From Microdochium bolleyi (lineage: Eukaryota; Ascomycota; Sordariomycetes; Xylariales; Microdochiaceae), in the NCBI GenBank assembly GCA_001566295.1, contig KQ964245.1, positions 1,059,524 to 1,123,523 of the forward strand: DNA of 64,000 nt, written 5' to 3'. Both the position numbers and the translations under genes were made by a program. Under the pieces are notes generated by a model. The model was not told the DNA's origin. It did not search any database and was given only the letters and a program-made list of their open reading frames with translations. This document shows positions 1-10,722 of this stretch, piece by piece; positions within the stretch are counted from its first letter, which is position 1, and each line of letters opens with the position of its first letter.

Positions 1-281
1 TGCTTGCCCAGCTCCTGCCACAGCGGGAACTGCCGTATGAGCTGCTGTTGCTGCTGGCCTGCTTGCTGCTGTCCTGCCGCTGCCGCTGCTGCTGCCGCCG
101 CCGGGCTGAGAGGCTGGAAAGTGCGCGTCTTGGGCAGGCCCCGGGGCTGCGCGGGGCCGGCGTAGTTGAGCACCCGGTGCACCGTGTGCCGCGGGGTCAT
201 CCAGGTCAGGCCCTGCAGCAGGGCCGAGGCCATCTCGAAGTCCTCCCGGGACACGGTTGTGGTGAGGAAGAGCTCGTACAT
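1..281 (-). CDS. med18: Mediator subunit 18 (Med18/Srb5), N-terminal part, runs off the window
   Basis: Med18 is a head-module subunit of the Mediator complex, which links transcription factors to RNA polymerase II in the nucleus. The first 93 residues are visible, read from the ATG at 281-279. They open with MYELFLTTTVSREDFEMA, then LLQGLTWMTPRHTVHRVLNY and a GP..RP.GLPKT stretch, which is the start I know for filamentous-fungal Med18. An Ala-rich and Gln-rich insert (about residues 68-86) follows and then QFPLWQELGK. The rest lies to the left of base 1. No intron is visible in this part. The identification comes from memory of the family, not from a search. Confidence 0.8.
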   Translation of the reverse strand, partial: MYELFLTTTVSREDFEMASALLQGLTWMTPRHTVHRVLNYAGPAQPRGLPKTRTFQPLSPAAAAAAAAAGQQQAGQQQQQLIRQFPLWQELGK

Positions 282-1090
282 CCTGGGCGTTTCGGTGAGA
301 AGTGGTCTAGCTGCGTGTGGTGGCGGGCCGTGAGATGATGGTGTGCCGCAAAGGATGAGGCGAGGCGTGTGTTGCGGCGGCTTTGCAGTCGGAGCGATTG
401 CCGTCCAAGTCGCCTGTCTCACAAAGTCACAGGTGGGAGGGCCGGCGCTTGTGGCTCTGCGCTGCAATTTGGGAGCTCGCCAGAGAGCTGCGGATGTCTT
501 GACTCTCTGGCAACCGCGGAATCACCCAAGCGTCGGTCTGCTAGCGTTCTCCCGTGAGGCGAGCTTCGGGTAAATCTGTGTGCAGACCAGCCGTGGCGTG
601 GTGATCGTGATGTATGATGAGCAGCCTGTGCTTTGCAATTGTGTTTGCAGCACGGCGGTAGCTTGGCTCTACAGCATGGGTGACCTAAAAAAGTTGGGCA
701 GAGACGACGAGACTTGCAATTCGTGAGACCATGAGGGAGGTTGTTGGTGCACCGAACGTCAAATGTCGTCGAACAGTGCCAAGACATCGAATCGCCAGGT
801 CGAGACGGTGGGGCGTTGCAAGAGCCAAGTGCTGCGCGGCTCCACCGTCACACTCGATCCCGTCCTCACATGATAGTGAGCAAATCTGAGGAGTAAACCA
901 ACGGTGTACGATAGTAGATCTTGAATGGGATTGGTATATTTGAGAGCACGATAGATATAAAAAAACCGCCCCCTCAATGAAAACCATGAACCCCTCCGTT
1001 GCCCCGTATCACCAACTCCAGAACGCCAGTGTCCGTAGTGATGAACTCGGATTGCCACCAGGAAAAGAACCTCCTACAGTGCTTCCCCCC
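282..1090. other. Intergenic, upstream of med18 and downstream of the P450
   Basis: This stretch holds the promoter side of med18 and the 3' flank of the P450, both on the minus strand. Open frames here are short and lack family likeness. A run of A and AT-rich sequence near 950-966 could serve in 3' end formation of the P450 transcript only if that transcript extends about 130 bases past its stop codon. Confidence 0.4.
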
Positions 1091-2859
1091 TCACTTCACC
1101 TCAATGGTATCTAGATCAATCTCCGGCACCCTCTTCCTCATCTGCACCTTGGTATCCGGGTGCGTCGACGCGACACTCTCGAACATCTGCATCTCCACCG
1201 GCTTCTCACCCTCAACCCACCGGAAGTCATACTTCAACAACAAATGACACATCAGTATCTTGACCTCATTGGCGGCGAAGAACCGACCCGGGCACGCGTG
1301 CTGGCCGTGGCCGAAGAACATGTGTGCTGGTGTCGTGGCGACAAGCTGCCAGTTGTGCTCCTCGCCCTCGCGGGAGCGCATCTTGAGGAACCGCGCGGCG
1401 TCAAACTTCTCCGGCTCCGGGTACAGCTCCGGATCCATGAAGTTGGTGGCAACCATGAGCCGCGCGTTCTTAGGCAGGACGGTGCCGTCGGACAGGGTTG
1501 TCCTCTCAGTGACGAGGCGGTTCATGGAAGCTGAGGAAGCGAAGGAGATTAGCAACTCGTGGCGATACAGCTTGGGCGGAGACCTCAACAATTAATGGAG
1601 GAAAGACTTACTAGCACCCATGGGGCGGACACGCTGGCCCTCCTTGAGGAAGCTGTCCATTAGCTTGAGCTTGTACAAGCTTGTCTTGGCCCAGCCGCCT
1701 TCACTGATGACGCGGATGACCTCCTCGCGGAGCTGTGGCACGACCTCGGGGTGGTCGCACAGGTCCATGATGGCCGAGCAAGTCGTCTCAGTCGTGGTGT
1801 GGATGGCCGCCATGCTCAAAGACAGCTGGCCGCCGACATAGTCAAGATCAGCACCATTCGCGACGTCGTACATCCACCCGATCGTGTCAGCCATCTTAGG
1901 CGGCTTCTCACCCGCAGCCTTGGCCTTGTCGACGGCCGCCTTGCGTCGCTGGACCTCGGGCTCGATCATCTTGCGCGCATCGCGGACAGCCTTTCGAAGT
2001 CTCGCAGACATGGGATTGAGCCAATATGCCAAGGGGCGCATAAACCAGGGGGCGGCCCGCATGATGAACGAGATGGTAAATGAGTCGATGGTGTACGACT
2101 TGGTGATCTCGAGCCATCGCCTATCGCGGCAAAGGGGCAGGCCTAGGAAGACGCGCGACGAGAGACGAGCGACAACGTCCATGAGGTCGTCCCGCAGCTT
2201 GCGGGTCTCCCAGCCATCGACCTTTCCGTAGACATCGCGCAGGGAGTCGATCGTCTCATCAACGAGATCGCCGGTGATGAGGTTGAGCGACTGGGTCAGC
2301 TTCGTTCGGACGGTTGTCTGGATAAGCCAATCGCTCTCGAGACCAATGCGGTGGCCATCGAAACCTGGGTAGTCAATGAAGAATTCCTACAGCCGGACGT
2401 CAGTCATTGTACAGTGCCTGGATATCGGGCCGTCAGCATACCTTCTTGAAAGCGAGGTTAAGAAACATTTGAGGGTTGTTCTTGATCTCGTCGGCGAAGC
2501 GGTTGGGAAGGACAATCTTGGGCCCGGTTCCGGTCATGACCTGGTATGGTCCATTATACTAGCAGAGCGAGATCACCTGTTAGTTGATCCACAGCTTGGC
2601 CATCGACTGCATCATAAAGACTCACCTTCTCATCGCCAAGCCTGACGACCTCGCGGCCGTGCCAGAGCCAGCTCTTCGTGGCAGACTTGCCATCGAGGCT
2701 GATAAGGGGAATGCCAGAGAACGGCCGGTCCTTGGTGACGACGGAGTATATTGTGCCGAGGACGATGGTGGCCAGGACTGCCTGTACTGAGACAGGGATC
2801 CCGTCTGGCAGGCGGCTGAGCAGGGACGCCGCGAAGGGCGACTCCATGGTGACGTTCAT
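1091..2859 (-). CDS. Cytochrome P450 monooxygenase, ent-kaurene-oxidase-like
   Basis: Heme-thiolate monooxygenase, probably anchored in the ER. Exons on the minus strand are 2859-2626, 2558-2442, 2386-1612 and 1530-1091, with introns of 67, 55 and 81 bp and correct GT-AG ends. The joined frame gives 521 residues, normal for the class. A hydrophobic anchor lies at about residues 20-40. Helix I carries AAIHTTTET in place of the textbook AGxDT, a variant common in fungal P450s. The ExxR motif is EGQR at about 366-369, and the heme loop FGHGQHACPGR puts the ligand cysteine near 455. The loop and the C-terminal HLLLKYDFRW resemble fungal ent-kaurene oxidase-like P450s. The substrate cannot be told. 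A second ATG four codons in (2847) is an equal candidate start. No terpene cyclase or other synthase is near, so it looks like an orphan P450. Confidence 0.93.
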
Positions 2860-4753
2860 GGCTGTGATGTCGCTTGGGCGAGTGTATAGACCGCTTGCCA
2901 CAGATGGAGTCGTCCGGGAGCGATGAGGGACAAGTACGGAGCTCGACTCATGGCACCTGCGCGCGAGGGGACGCCTCTTGAGTCTAAGTACTCGGCAAAC
3001 CTTGGGGGAGGGGGCGGCTCTCAGGGCTGATCAGATTGGCGATGTGCGGCGGGCTTGCAATAGACCAGGAGGGAGCCGGGCCCTGGTGCCCGCTCGGGCT
3101 AGCGAGCGGAACACCATGCTCGAGCGTGGCCCGTGGCTGCCACGAGGGCCGAATCAGAGAACATGCGATGCGAATAAGAGGTGGGTGGAGTGGATGGATG
3201 GGTCGATGCTGTGCCGAGTCGGGCCAGTGCGACTGCGCGGTGACGGCCGAGTCGTATACGCAGTACACTGCAGTTGCCCTGCATAGAGTCTGTACTCTGG
3301 ATAGGTAGTTTGTTTCCTGGTTCCATGCAGTCGCCCTCACAGGGAGCAGTCCGGACCGGGGCGCGGGCACAACCATGGATGGCGTGCATGTCCGCTGGTG
3401 GGGGTTGCTTCCCCACATCAGGGCTTCGTGAAACGCATGGGCTTCCCAAGGGGCTGGGTTCAGATGAGGACCTCCCAGCAGGCAATTTCTCTCCAGCAGG
3501 CCACAGATACGCATACGGATCCGAACACGGCATGTCCAAGCGGCGGCAGCTTCCGGAGCTCTGTTCTGCCTCGTGATGAGGCGGAGGAGGCGGCCGCGTG
3601 CAGATCTGCACGTTGCAGCACTTTGCACTGAGTGCATCTGTGACTCGGCCGTGTTGCAGTGCTTCCTTGAGTATCACGTATCATCCGTCTGGGTCATGCC
3701 TTGCGAGGGAAGCATTGGCAGCTGCACTTCGTCTTCGTATCTGACAGCTACGACCGGCAGTCGGATACGAGGCCCGTACCTGCACATCGTCGGTCCAAGC
3801 TCCTCATCTTGCACGCAGACAGATGCTGCACGTCGTAAAGATCACTCAATCCGATAGCCTGTGCTTCAAGACATTGGTGCTGGTTTTCCTCTCTCCTGCA
3901 ACGCGGCTGTGTCAAGGTTCAATCGCCCCGTCGAACCCCTGAAGCGGCCAGTCGAGGAACTTTCCGCAAGCTCCTCCGTTAGTGCTGCGCTCGGGCGCCT
4001 CCCGAGGTCATCTCAAGGATGCGGCGCAGTTCTTCACTCATCTCCACTTGTCTACTCCGTACGCAAGCCTGGATAGAAGCACCAAAGAGAGGACTCATCA
4101 ACAAATATCGAGAGACCGGAAAGCAACATGCCCCTCGTCAGAATGCATGACTCCGGCAGTCTCGAAAGAGCTGCTGGTGCCTTTCCTTCCCCATCATCAC
4201 GGATGTCTCCTCTGTCCAGCATCCACGATGGGGAACGGTGAGCGCCTGGCCGCAGCTGGCACGCAGCGACGACGGCCGCTGTGCTCAAGCTGCAGCGTCA
4301 GGCTGGCCCACTTGCACCACTTCCCCACACGTCATGCCGCCCCGCGATCGCCGACGGCCCTCCGTGTCGCTCGAGGCCGCCATTGTCATCCCCTCGAGCA
4401 GTGTCACTCAAAGCGCGCCCGCGACAATCGCCTCCAAGATCACAGTCGCCCGACGGCCTCTACGACACCCCGAGCAAGGAGGCCAGCAACCCTCCGGAAC
4501 ACCTCAAGGCCACCACTGGCTCTTTGCAGGACCGCCTCGCCGAGCTTCAGACACGGGCGGCAGCTCCAGGCAGCCGTGCATCGACTTGTTGTCGCCTGAT
4601 CGAGAGGCTCATCTCTCTGCTTGCGCAATTGCCTTACACAAGCCTCGGTCCCAGAGCGATACACCCAGATCTCCTGGATAGGCACTCCGGACAGCGTCTC
4701 TTGACACACTGCTCTTTTCCCACCACACACTACACGCGACTCAGAGTCCCAAG
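2860..4753. other. Divergent intergenic region between P450 and vps60
   Basis: About 1.9 kb separates two genes that point away from each other, so both promoters should lie here. From roughly 4.2 kb the DNA turns CT-rich and probably belongs to the vps60 5' leader. One frame in 4281-4757 looks coding and is discussed separately. Frames between 2.9 and 3.7 kb overlap each other on both strands and show no family likeness. Confidence 0.5.
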
Positions 4754-4757
4754 ATGA
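4281..4757 (+). other. Coding-like open frame overlapping the vps60 start codon
   Basis: This frame has no ATG at its head and stops with the TGA of the ATGA that also holds the vps60 start (4754-4757). Between about 4430 and 4600 it reads like real protein with C-ending codons, for example SPDGLYDTPSKEAS followed by LQDRLAELQ, a short possible coiled coil. It could be the 3' exon of an unrecognised gene, an upstream ORF in the vps60 leader, or chance. I do not recognise a family. Confidence 0.25.
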
Positions 4758-5398
4758 ATCGTCTCTTCGGCAGCGCGCCCAAGGGCCCCAAGCCCACGCT
4801 CAACAGCGCAATCGGGAACCTGGACGGGCGGATCGGCGGCTTCGACGTCAAGATCGCCTCGCTGAACGCCGAGCTGGGCACATATCAAGGGAAGATGGCC
4901 AAGATGCGGGACGGACCCGGCAAGAACGCGCTGAAGCAAAAGGCCCTAAAGGTCCTGCAGCGGCGCAAGCAGTACGAGGCCCAGCGGGACCAGCTGCAGA
5001 GCCAAGTGTGGAACATGGAGCAGGCGCAGACGATGCAGGACAATCTGGCGGGTGTCATGACGACGGTCGACGCTATGAAGACGACACAGAAGGAGCTGCG
5101 TAAGCAGTACGGGAAAGTGGACCTCGACAAGATCGAGCGCATGCAGGACGAGATGGCGGACCTCATGGACGTCGGCAACGAGATCCAGGAGACGCTCAGC
5201 AGGGGGTACGAGGTTCCCGACGACGTTGACGAGGCCGAGCTCGATGCGGAGCTCGAGATGCTGGGCGCCGAGATGGAGATGGAGGGAGGCGGGCTGGAGG
5301 GCGCCGGAGGTGTGCCGGATTTCCTGAGGGACGAGGTGCCCGAGTTTATCGACGAGCCCCCAGAGACTACAGGAAAAGTCCAGGAAGCCGCGAGGTGA
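4754..5398 (+). CDS. vps60: ESCRT-III family protein Vps60/CHMP5
   Basis: Vps60 is an ESCRT-III-related subunit that works on endosomes. It binds Vta1 and stimulates the Vps4 ATPase during multivesicular-body sorting. The single exon encodes 214 residues, the usual length. The start MNRLFG, the segment KPTLNSAIGNLDGRI, and the basic core MRDGPGKNALKQKALKVLQRRKQYE are diagnostic for Vps60/CHMP5 rather than Snf7 or Vps20. Long helices follow to about residue 150, then an acidic C-terminal tail (about 155-205) with DVDEAELDAELEMLG, which fits the autoinhibitory and MIT-interacting region. The start is fixed by homology. No intron is needed. Confidence 0.95.
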   Translation: MNRLFGSAPKGPKPTLNSAIGNLDGRIGGFDVKIASLNAELGTYQGKMAKMRDGPGKNALKQKALKVLQRRKQYEAQRDQLQSQVWNMEQAQTMQDNLAGVMTTVDAMKTTQKELRKQYGKVDLDKIERMQDEMADLMDVGNEIQETLSRGYEVPDDVDEAELDAELEMLGAEMEMEGGGLEGAGGVPDFLRDEVPEFIDEPPETTGKVQEAAR

Positions 5399-6784
5399 TA
5401 GTCGTGGCCTGCTGCATCTGTTGATTTCGATCTGATTCCACTCTAGCATAGATAGCGAGATTCTCAAGTTCAGCTTTTGGTGTCCACTGCCTTCATACAA
5501 TCTTCGAGTTATACCGTCCGGCTCCCGGGATCTTCCGATCCTGCGCGAGCGAGTGTGCACCAAGTTTTGTGGTTTCAGGCACTTCGCAAAACGATCAGTT
5601 GGGCACAGCACGCACCGAGGAGATGTCTGCGAGCGGACCACTCTTCGAGGCGAAGCAAAGTTCAGTATGGCTGTCTCACTGCGGCACTGAACTGTCGTAT
5701 GTCGTGCCAAAGAGAAATAGTACTGTGGTCTGGTACGCCGAACAGAGCCCTCTGCATAGTTTCCGTGCCGAGCTATATGCTCTGCTAGAGAACATGTTCC
5801 CTCTCCCATGCACGGAGACTTTGGTTCTCGTGCGCTGCGAGATCAGCACATTCATTCTCCTTCGATGCTTTGACGGCACCGAGCGGAACCGAAAGGCCAC
5901 AGTGCTGCTGCATTTTTGGGGGCCCGGCTTTGTGACCATTCTCTATGGATCGTGGCTGTTGGCCATGAGGAAGCTATTTAGTAAAGAGGCCATGGTCCCA
6001 ACAGCGGACCAAAGCTGTGTGGGCCAAGTGATGGTCGCGCCAGTTTGCTCTTGATCTGATCGAGATGTCTCCCCTCGAGCAGATCAAGGCCATCCGATAC
6101 CGTACACGCAGTTCTCCGTGGGAGATCCGGCGTGCATCCATAGCAGCGGCTCCTGTCGAGACGAGCTCGGAGATATCGCGTATCTACAAGAAAGAAAGAC
6201 TTCGAGGGGAAGACAGCCACACAAGACGACACAAGTCACATGCTACTCCTCCATCCCCTCAAGTATGGTGATTTGGGGCTCCTCGCGACGCAGCACCAAC
6301 TTGCGTCTACATACGCCATCAAGAAACATGACTGACTTTATGCCCCTCTGCACTTGTACTTGTGGGCGGACTCTCCCCTCAGGTGTTGCGGTACCCACGG
6401 ACAACTCCAAGCACCAGAAACTCGACAGCCAGCCTGAGCTCCCGAATGGCACCAACGTTACCACTCGTGGTGAACGTCAGGACAGGTCGACCACTTGTCC
6501 GCAAATTCCGCATGTCTGGTAGAGCCAAAGGCCATTATGATGCTGCCAAGATGGCCGAACCACTTACACCATTCTCGTGGTACGCCCACCGCACCCACCG
6601 GAGATAGGATGCAGGAACTCTTGGAAAGCGTTTGTATAAAGGAGCCCTTCTGGCCATGAAGGAATCTTTTCATCGCGCACCAAAGACTCAAAAAGCCTAT
6701 AGACACATTGATCTTCATCTACCGATCCTCCTCGCAGATCCTTCGTCAACACCAGGCTGCACTCGACCTGAAAGCACCATTGAG
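5399..6784. other. Intergenic between vps60 and the Ser/Thr-rich gene
   Basis: Both flanking genes are on the plus strand. I see no convincing coding frame. Overlapping frames at 5.5-6.1 kb on both strands read as noise. The downstream end holds a TATA-like box (6636-6641) for the next gene. Confidence 0.4.
6636..6641 (+). promoter_or_regulatory. TATA-like box of the Ser/Thr-rich gene
   Basis: TATAAA lies 149 bp before the chosen ATG at 6785. Because transcription would begin after the box, it argues against the in-frame ATG at 6656 and for the one at 6785. Confidence 0.4.
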
Positions 6785-7534
6785 ATGGCCAACTACACAC
6801 TCGCCAGCACCGCCTCGACGGTGTCGGCCGCCACCAGAACCATGGTGGGCGAGCCCACCAGAACCATTCTGCCGCCAGTGCTCACGAAGGCCACCGCCAG
6901 CAGTGTAACGCTTGCGGATCTGGAAGTTCGCCAGCTCGTCGTGCCCACCGCGGACGTCGACGACGAGGCCGAGACCAGCGGCACCATAGTCATTATCACC
7001 ACTTCCACCTCCTCCACCACCACCACAGCTACGACCACTGCTGCTATTACTCCCCAGATCTACCCCCTCATCCACGGACCATGGTGGGAGCCTCCCAAAT
7101 CCGGCCTGTCTACCTCCACCACGACACACCACGCTGCTCGTCCCACGGGATGGTACTCCACGGAGTGGTACGCCACGGGCTACCCTGTCAGCGGCACAGG
7201 CTCGCTGCCGCTGCCGCCGCCGGCTGTCCCAACTGACACTCCGCGGTACGGCAACACGACAACATCAGCCACCGCGACCACCACCGCGCGTGGCCTGCCT
7301 TCCGCTACGGCCGGCATCACCGCGACATTGCCGCCGCTCGCACCACGACCACCCTTGGTCTCGAGCGCGGTCGCGTCCCGCGATGAGCCCTGGCCGGCGC
7401 CCCTGTGGCGCGGCGCGGCGGCCGTCAAGCGCTCCTGGCAGCAGCGGGGCGAGCTGTATCCCCGGATCACCGCGATGGAGGTCCCGCTATGTGCGCTCGT
7501 GACTGTCGCCGGGGTTGCTGTCGGTCTGCTCTAA
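6785..7534 (+). CDS. Ser/Thr-rich hypothetical protein with hydrophobic C-terminal tail
   Basis: I do not recognise a family. The 249-residue frame uses C-ending codons strongly, as the neighbouring real genes do. It is rich in Ser, Thr and Pro, with a Thr/Ser run near residues 60-85, an aromatic patch with two WY pairs (TGWYSTEWYATGY) near 120-135 and Pro-rich stretches after it. The last 17 residues (VPLCALVTVAGVAVGLL) are hydrophobic and end the protein, as in GPI-anchored or tail-anchored proteins. No signal peptide is visible from this start. If it is a GPI protein, a signal peptide would have to come from an upstream exon that I could not find. A wall-associated role is a guess. Confidence 0.5.
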   Translation: MANYTLASTASTVSAATRTMVGEPTRTILPPVLTKATASSVTLADLEVRQLVVPTADVDDEAETSGTIVIITTSTSSTTTTATTTAAITPQIYPLIHGPWWEPPKSGLSTSTTTHHAARPTGWYSTEWYATGYPVSGTGSLPLPPPAVPTDTPRYGNTTTSATATTTARGLPSATAGITATLPPLAPRPPLVSSAVASRDEPWPAPLWRGAAAVKRSWQQRGELYPRITAMEVPLCALVTVAGVAVGLL

Positions 7535-8263
7535 ACTGTCAGAGATGGGGGGGGCGAATTTGGCACGGGATGTGTCCATGTGCTGAATGAATCACGTCAT
7601 GTAAGGCTGCCCAGAGGTTGGTTATGGTCATCAAGGTGGGAGGGGAGTTTGATGGAGTGTCAGTCTCCGCATCGTGGCTTTGGAATCTTCTCTTGGTCAT
7701 TATTTTTTCTCATTTTCCTGTTGTTCTTGTTCTCTTGGTTATTTGGACTATTGTCGCGTTCTCCCTGTCAGGATGACACAGATACCCAAGAACTACGTCG
7801 ATCCAGGTCTTTCCGAATCCTGTACGCTTTTCATCATTCACTAACTGCACTGGCTATGAAAAGCCCCTCCGGATGATGAGCAGCATTTGCAATCTCGTAT
7901 ATCCTATACATTCACCTAGTGAAATGCCTCGCTGCGCATACTGCTATAGCTCTTCAAACACCTCTGGATACCACTCATTCGCACCAGCCGGGACAAGCAC
8001 TTGACAGTCTGCATACCCTGGGTCATGCTCACGTGTATCTCAACATCCAGGTGGCATGTATCATCATTAAGAATTGTAATCTCTTTTTCTTGTCTTTCTT
8101 TTCCCCGAATCTATGTCAGGGGTAATTTACGCATTCTCCGCCGTGATAGACTGTGTCACCGTGTATGAAACCCCGTATGTATCTCGGAGTCAACAACTGC
8201 ATCTTGCCCAATAACAACAGATATTAATGTTCAAAAGCAGGAGACACTCGATAATCTGCAAGC
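7535..8263. other. Convergent 3' intergenic region
   Basis: This region lies between the 3' ends of the Ser/Thr-rich gene (plus) and the siderophore transporter (minus). It is AT-richer than its flanks, with T-rich runs near 7.69-7.74 and 8.08-8.10 kb. No gene is seen. Confidence 0.5.
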
Positions 8264-10289
8264 TCATACGACGGTGCCCTTGACCTGCTTGAAGTCCTTG
8301 ACCTTGATGTCCCGCCACACCATGACGGCGGGGATGGCGACGATGGTGATGCACGTGGCCGCGACGAGCATCCACTTCTGCGCGTCGTAGTAGGCGGCCA
8401 CGATGGCGTCGCGCTCGGGCGAACCCCACGGGTAGGCGACCTGGACGTTGAGGTTGCCGTAGATGGAGGTTAGGTTGGCCTGGGCAGACTGTGGCAGGTA
8501 TTCACCGAGCTTGGTGGGAAAAACGGCAGTCCAGATGGCCGTGGCGACGGAGCCGCCGATGCCGCCGCCGACGCTGGCGAACATGCCCTGAACGGCGAGC
8601 ACGACGGCGACGTGCTGGTGCGATGCGGCGGCCATGGCGGCCATCTGCTCCGTGATGACGCAGAGCCCGCCGCCCGCAGCGATGAGTATCTGTGGGAGCA
8701 CAACATACCCGACGGTGGTGCCCGGGGTGCGGAAGTGAATCATGAGGCCAACGCCGAGGATCGTAAGGGGCACGCCGAAGTACAGCGCGATCCACTTGAA
8801 GCGGCCGGACCAGCGGATTAGGATGCCCGCTGCGAAGGAAATAAGGCAGGACCCGATGCTGTAGACGTTGGCGATGTAGCCGGCCGTGATGGGATGGATG
8901 TTGAGCGCGGCCTGGTTGTAGGAGAAGAAGTAGCCGTTCCAGAGGTAGAACTCGATGAAGAGGACGGCGGCGAGCACGCAGGAGCCCAGCACGGTGCGGT
9001 CCTTGAGCAGGTCCCACGGCATGAACTGAACCGGAGCGAACCTCTTCTCCCAGACCACGGCAGCGCCCAGACAGACGAAGCCAACGACTAGCATGGAGAG
9101 AGTGAGAGGGTCTTTCCAGCCATAGTACTGGTACGAGTAGATGTTGAAAGGCAGCAGGAATAGAGAGAAGCCGGCGCAGAGGAGGAGGAGGCAGATCACG
9201 TCAAACTCCCAGAAGTAGTGCTTGAGGCTCTGCGCAAAGGTGCGGCCGCTGTTGCGCGGTGGCATCACACCCTGCTTTTTGGCCTTCATGTAGTTGACCT
9301 GGAAGAGGAAGTAGAGGGGCAGCGCCATGATCGGTGTGACGATGGCAAAAATGCCGAAACCCCATCTCCAGCCGACAGTCTTCAGGATCGAGTTGGCGAG
9401 CGGCGAGGTAATCCAGGTACTGCCGCATCTGTTAGCTGACTGCACAGGGTCACGAGGGCCAAATGGGCTTCTTACGTGATGAGGAACGGCGAGGAAATGA
9501 ATGCCAGCATCAGACCTCTGTTCTTGAGGTGGGAGGTGTCGGCAATGAAAACCGACAAGCTGTAGCTGACACCGTTATAACTGAGGAGGCAGATGTTAGT
9601 GGGTGAATCAACGACGTACTAATGCCTCCTGGGGAAGAGCCAGGAAGTAGTACAGAGGGTAGTAACGGAGGTAGGAAATGACAGGAGCTTACCCGACCCA
9701 GTATGCGACTTGCGCAGCACAGTAAGTCTCGACGTTCGAGCAGGCCGCCATCATGACGAGGCCAAGTGTCAGGAGACAGATGCAGACCATGAAGCCCTGG
9801 GGACGGCCCCAGATGTCGAGGACTTTGGCCAGGACGAGCTTCGAGACACCGCCGATGATATTGGAGACGACACCGGTGGCCGAGGTCAACGAGTGCAACG
9901 AGAAGTCACTGGTCACATAGGGCGTGAGGAAACCACTCATGCCCTGTTCCATGGCGTCGACAAAGTAGATGATCCAGATGCTGTATGTTGGAGATGGTGA
10001 GTCAACACGTACACGCACGACGGCTTGAAATGAGATTCGGAGCATTTACTCACAAGACGTAGGCGATGATGAGGTGCTTCTTGGTCCACACCTTTGTGGT
10101 GGCCTCGATCTTCTGGACACCGAGCTGGGCATCTTTGGAGATGGCATCGTCCGAATCGCTCGTGTTGCCATGTTCATTGACATTCTTCTCCCGCACGCCG
10201 GCCTCCTTATCATCCTCGGGGCGAGCAACAGGCTCGGGCACCGGCCGCTCGGCCGGGACGTTGAAGCTGGACGAGAAGGGGTTCCTCAT
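8264..10289 (-). CDS. MFS siderophore-iron transporter, Mir/Sit1 type
   Basis: A 14-helix plasma-membrane proton symporter class that imports ferric siderophores. Exons are 10289-10054, 9980-9693, 9580-9476 and 9419-8264 on the minus strand; introns of 73, 112 and 56 bp keep frame and give 594 residues. A hydrophilic N-terminus of about 70 residues precedes helix 1 (IAYVFIWIIYFVDAMEQG), a strong family signature. LAKVLDIWGRPQGF is the loop 2-3 motif, and YNGVSYSLSVFIAD and the C-terminal half match Sit1/MirB proteins. The first in-frame ATG is at 10289. At the last intron a second acceptor, 8 bases upstream of the chosen one, would change the phase and is disfavoured. No siderophore NRPS is in the window. 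GATA sites upstream fit iron control. The substrate is unknown. Confidence 0.93.
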
Positions 10290-10452
10290 GCTGGGCGAGG
10301 ATATCGAGGCAAGCTCAGAGGAGCGTACAGATCCGTCGGCAGTGAGAGGGATGGTATCCAAACGACTCCCGATATTCGAGTCTCGACGAGATGCACTCGA
10401 GGCAGATCACGTTACATCCGGGAACAAGGCGAACAAGGACCGCATGCCTTAT

Positions 10453-10458
10453 TTATCT
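10453..10458 (-). promoter_or_regulatory. GATA-factor site (AGATAA)
   Basis: The minus strand reads AGATAA, matching HGATAR, 164 bp or more upstream of the siderophore transporter start. Fungal iron regulators of the SreA/Urbs1 type bind GATA elements. Occupancy is inferred only. Confidence 0.35.
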
Positions 10459-10713
10459 CGCTCGCGTGCGGAGACCGCCGACCAGACAGATGCTCTGGCT
10501 TCTTGGCATGCGAGCATTTCCTCCCTAGAACAGCCGGGAAACCTTGGATACTTGAGTGCGAGTGGAGAGGATGCATGCTGGATCCCGGGGTGTTCCTCTG
10601 GCCTGGCCGGGGTCACTACAGGGTGGCTCACGAGTCGCCACTTTCTTCTGACTCTTGGCGAATTGTGACCTTGGATAGCAAGCCACTCCCGTCGGCTCAC
10701 AACGTAAACTTGT

Positions 10714-10722
10714 TTATCTGAA
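10714..10722 (-). promoter_or_regulatory. SreA-like extended GATA site
   Basis: The minus strand reads TTCAGATAA, one mismatch from ATCWGATAA, the extended site reported for the Aspergillus iron repressor SreA. It lies about 430 bp upstream of the transporter start, a sensible place for iron repression. Confidence 0.45.

Noticed and set aside
1091..10289. P450 plus transporter as a secondary-metabolite cluster
   Set aside because: The genes between are housekeeping (vps60), and no PKS, NRPS, terpene cyclase or pathway regulator is visible.
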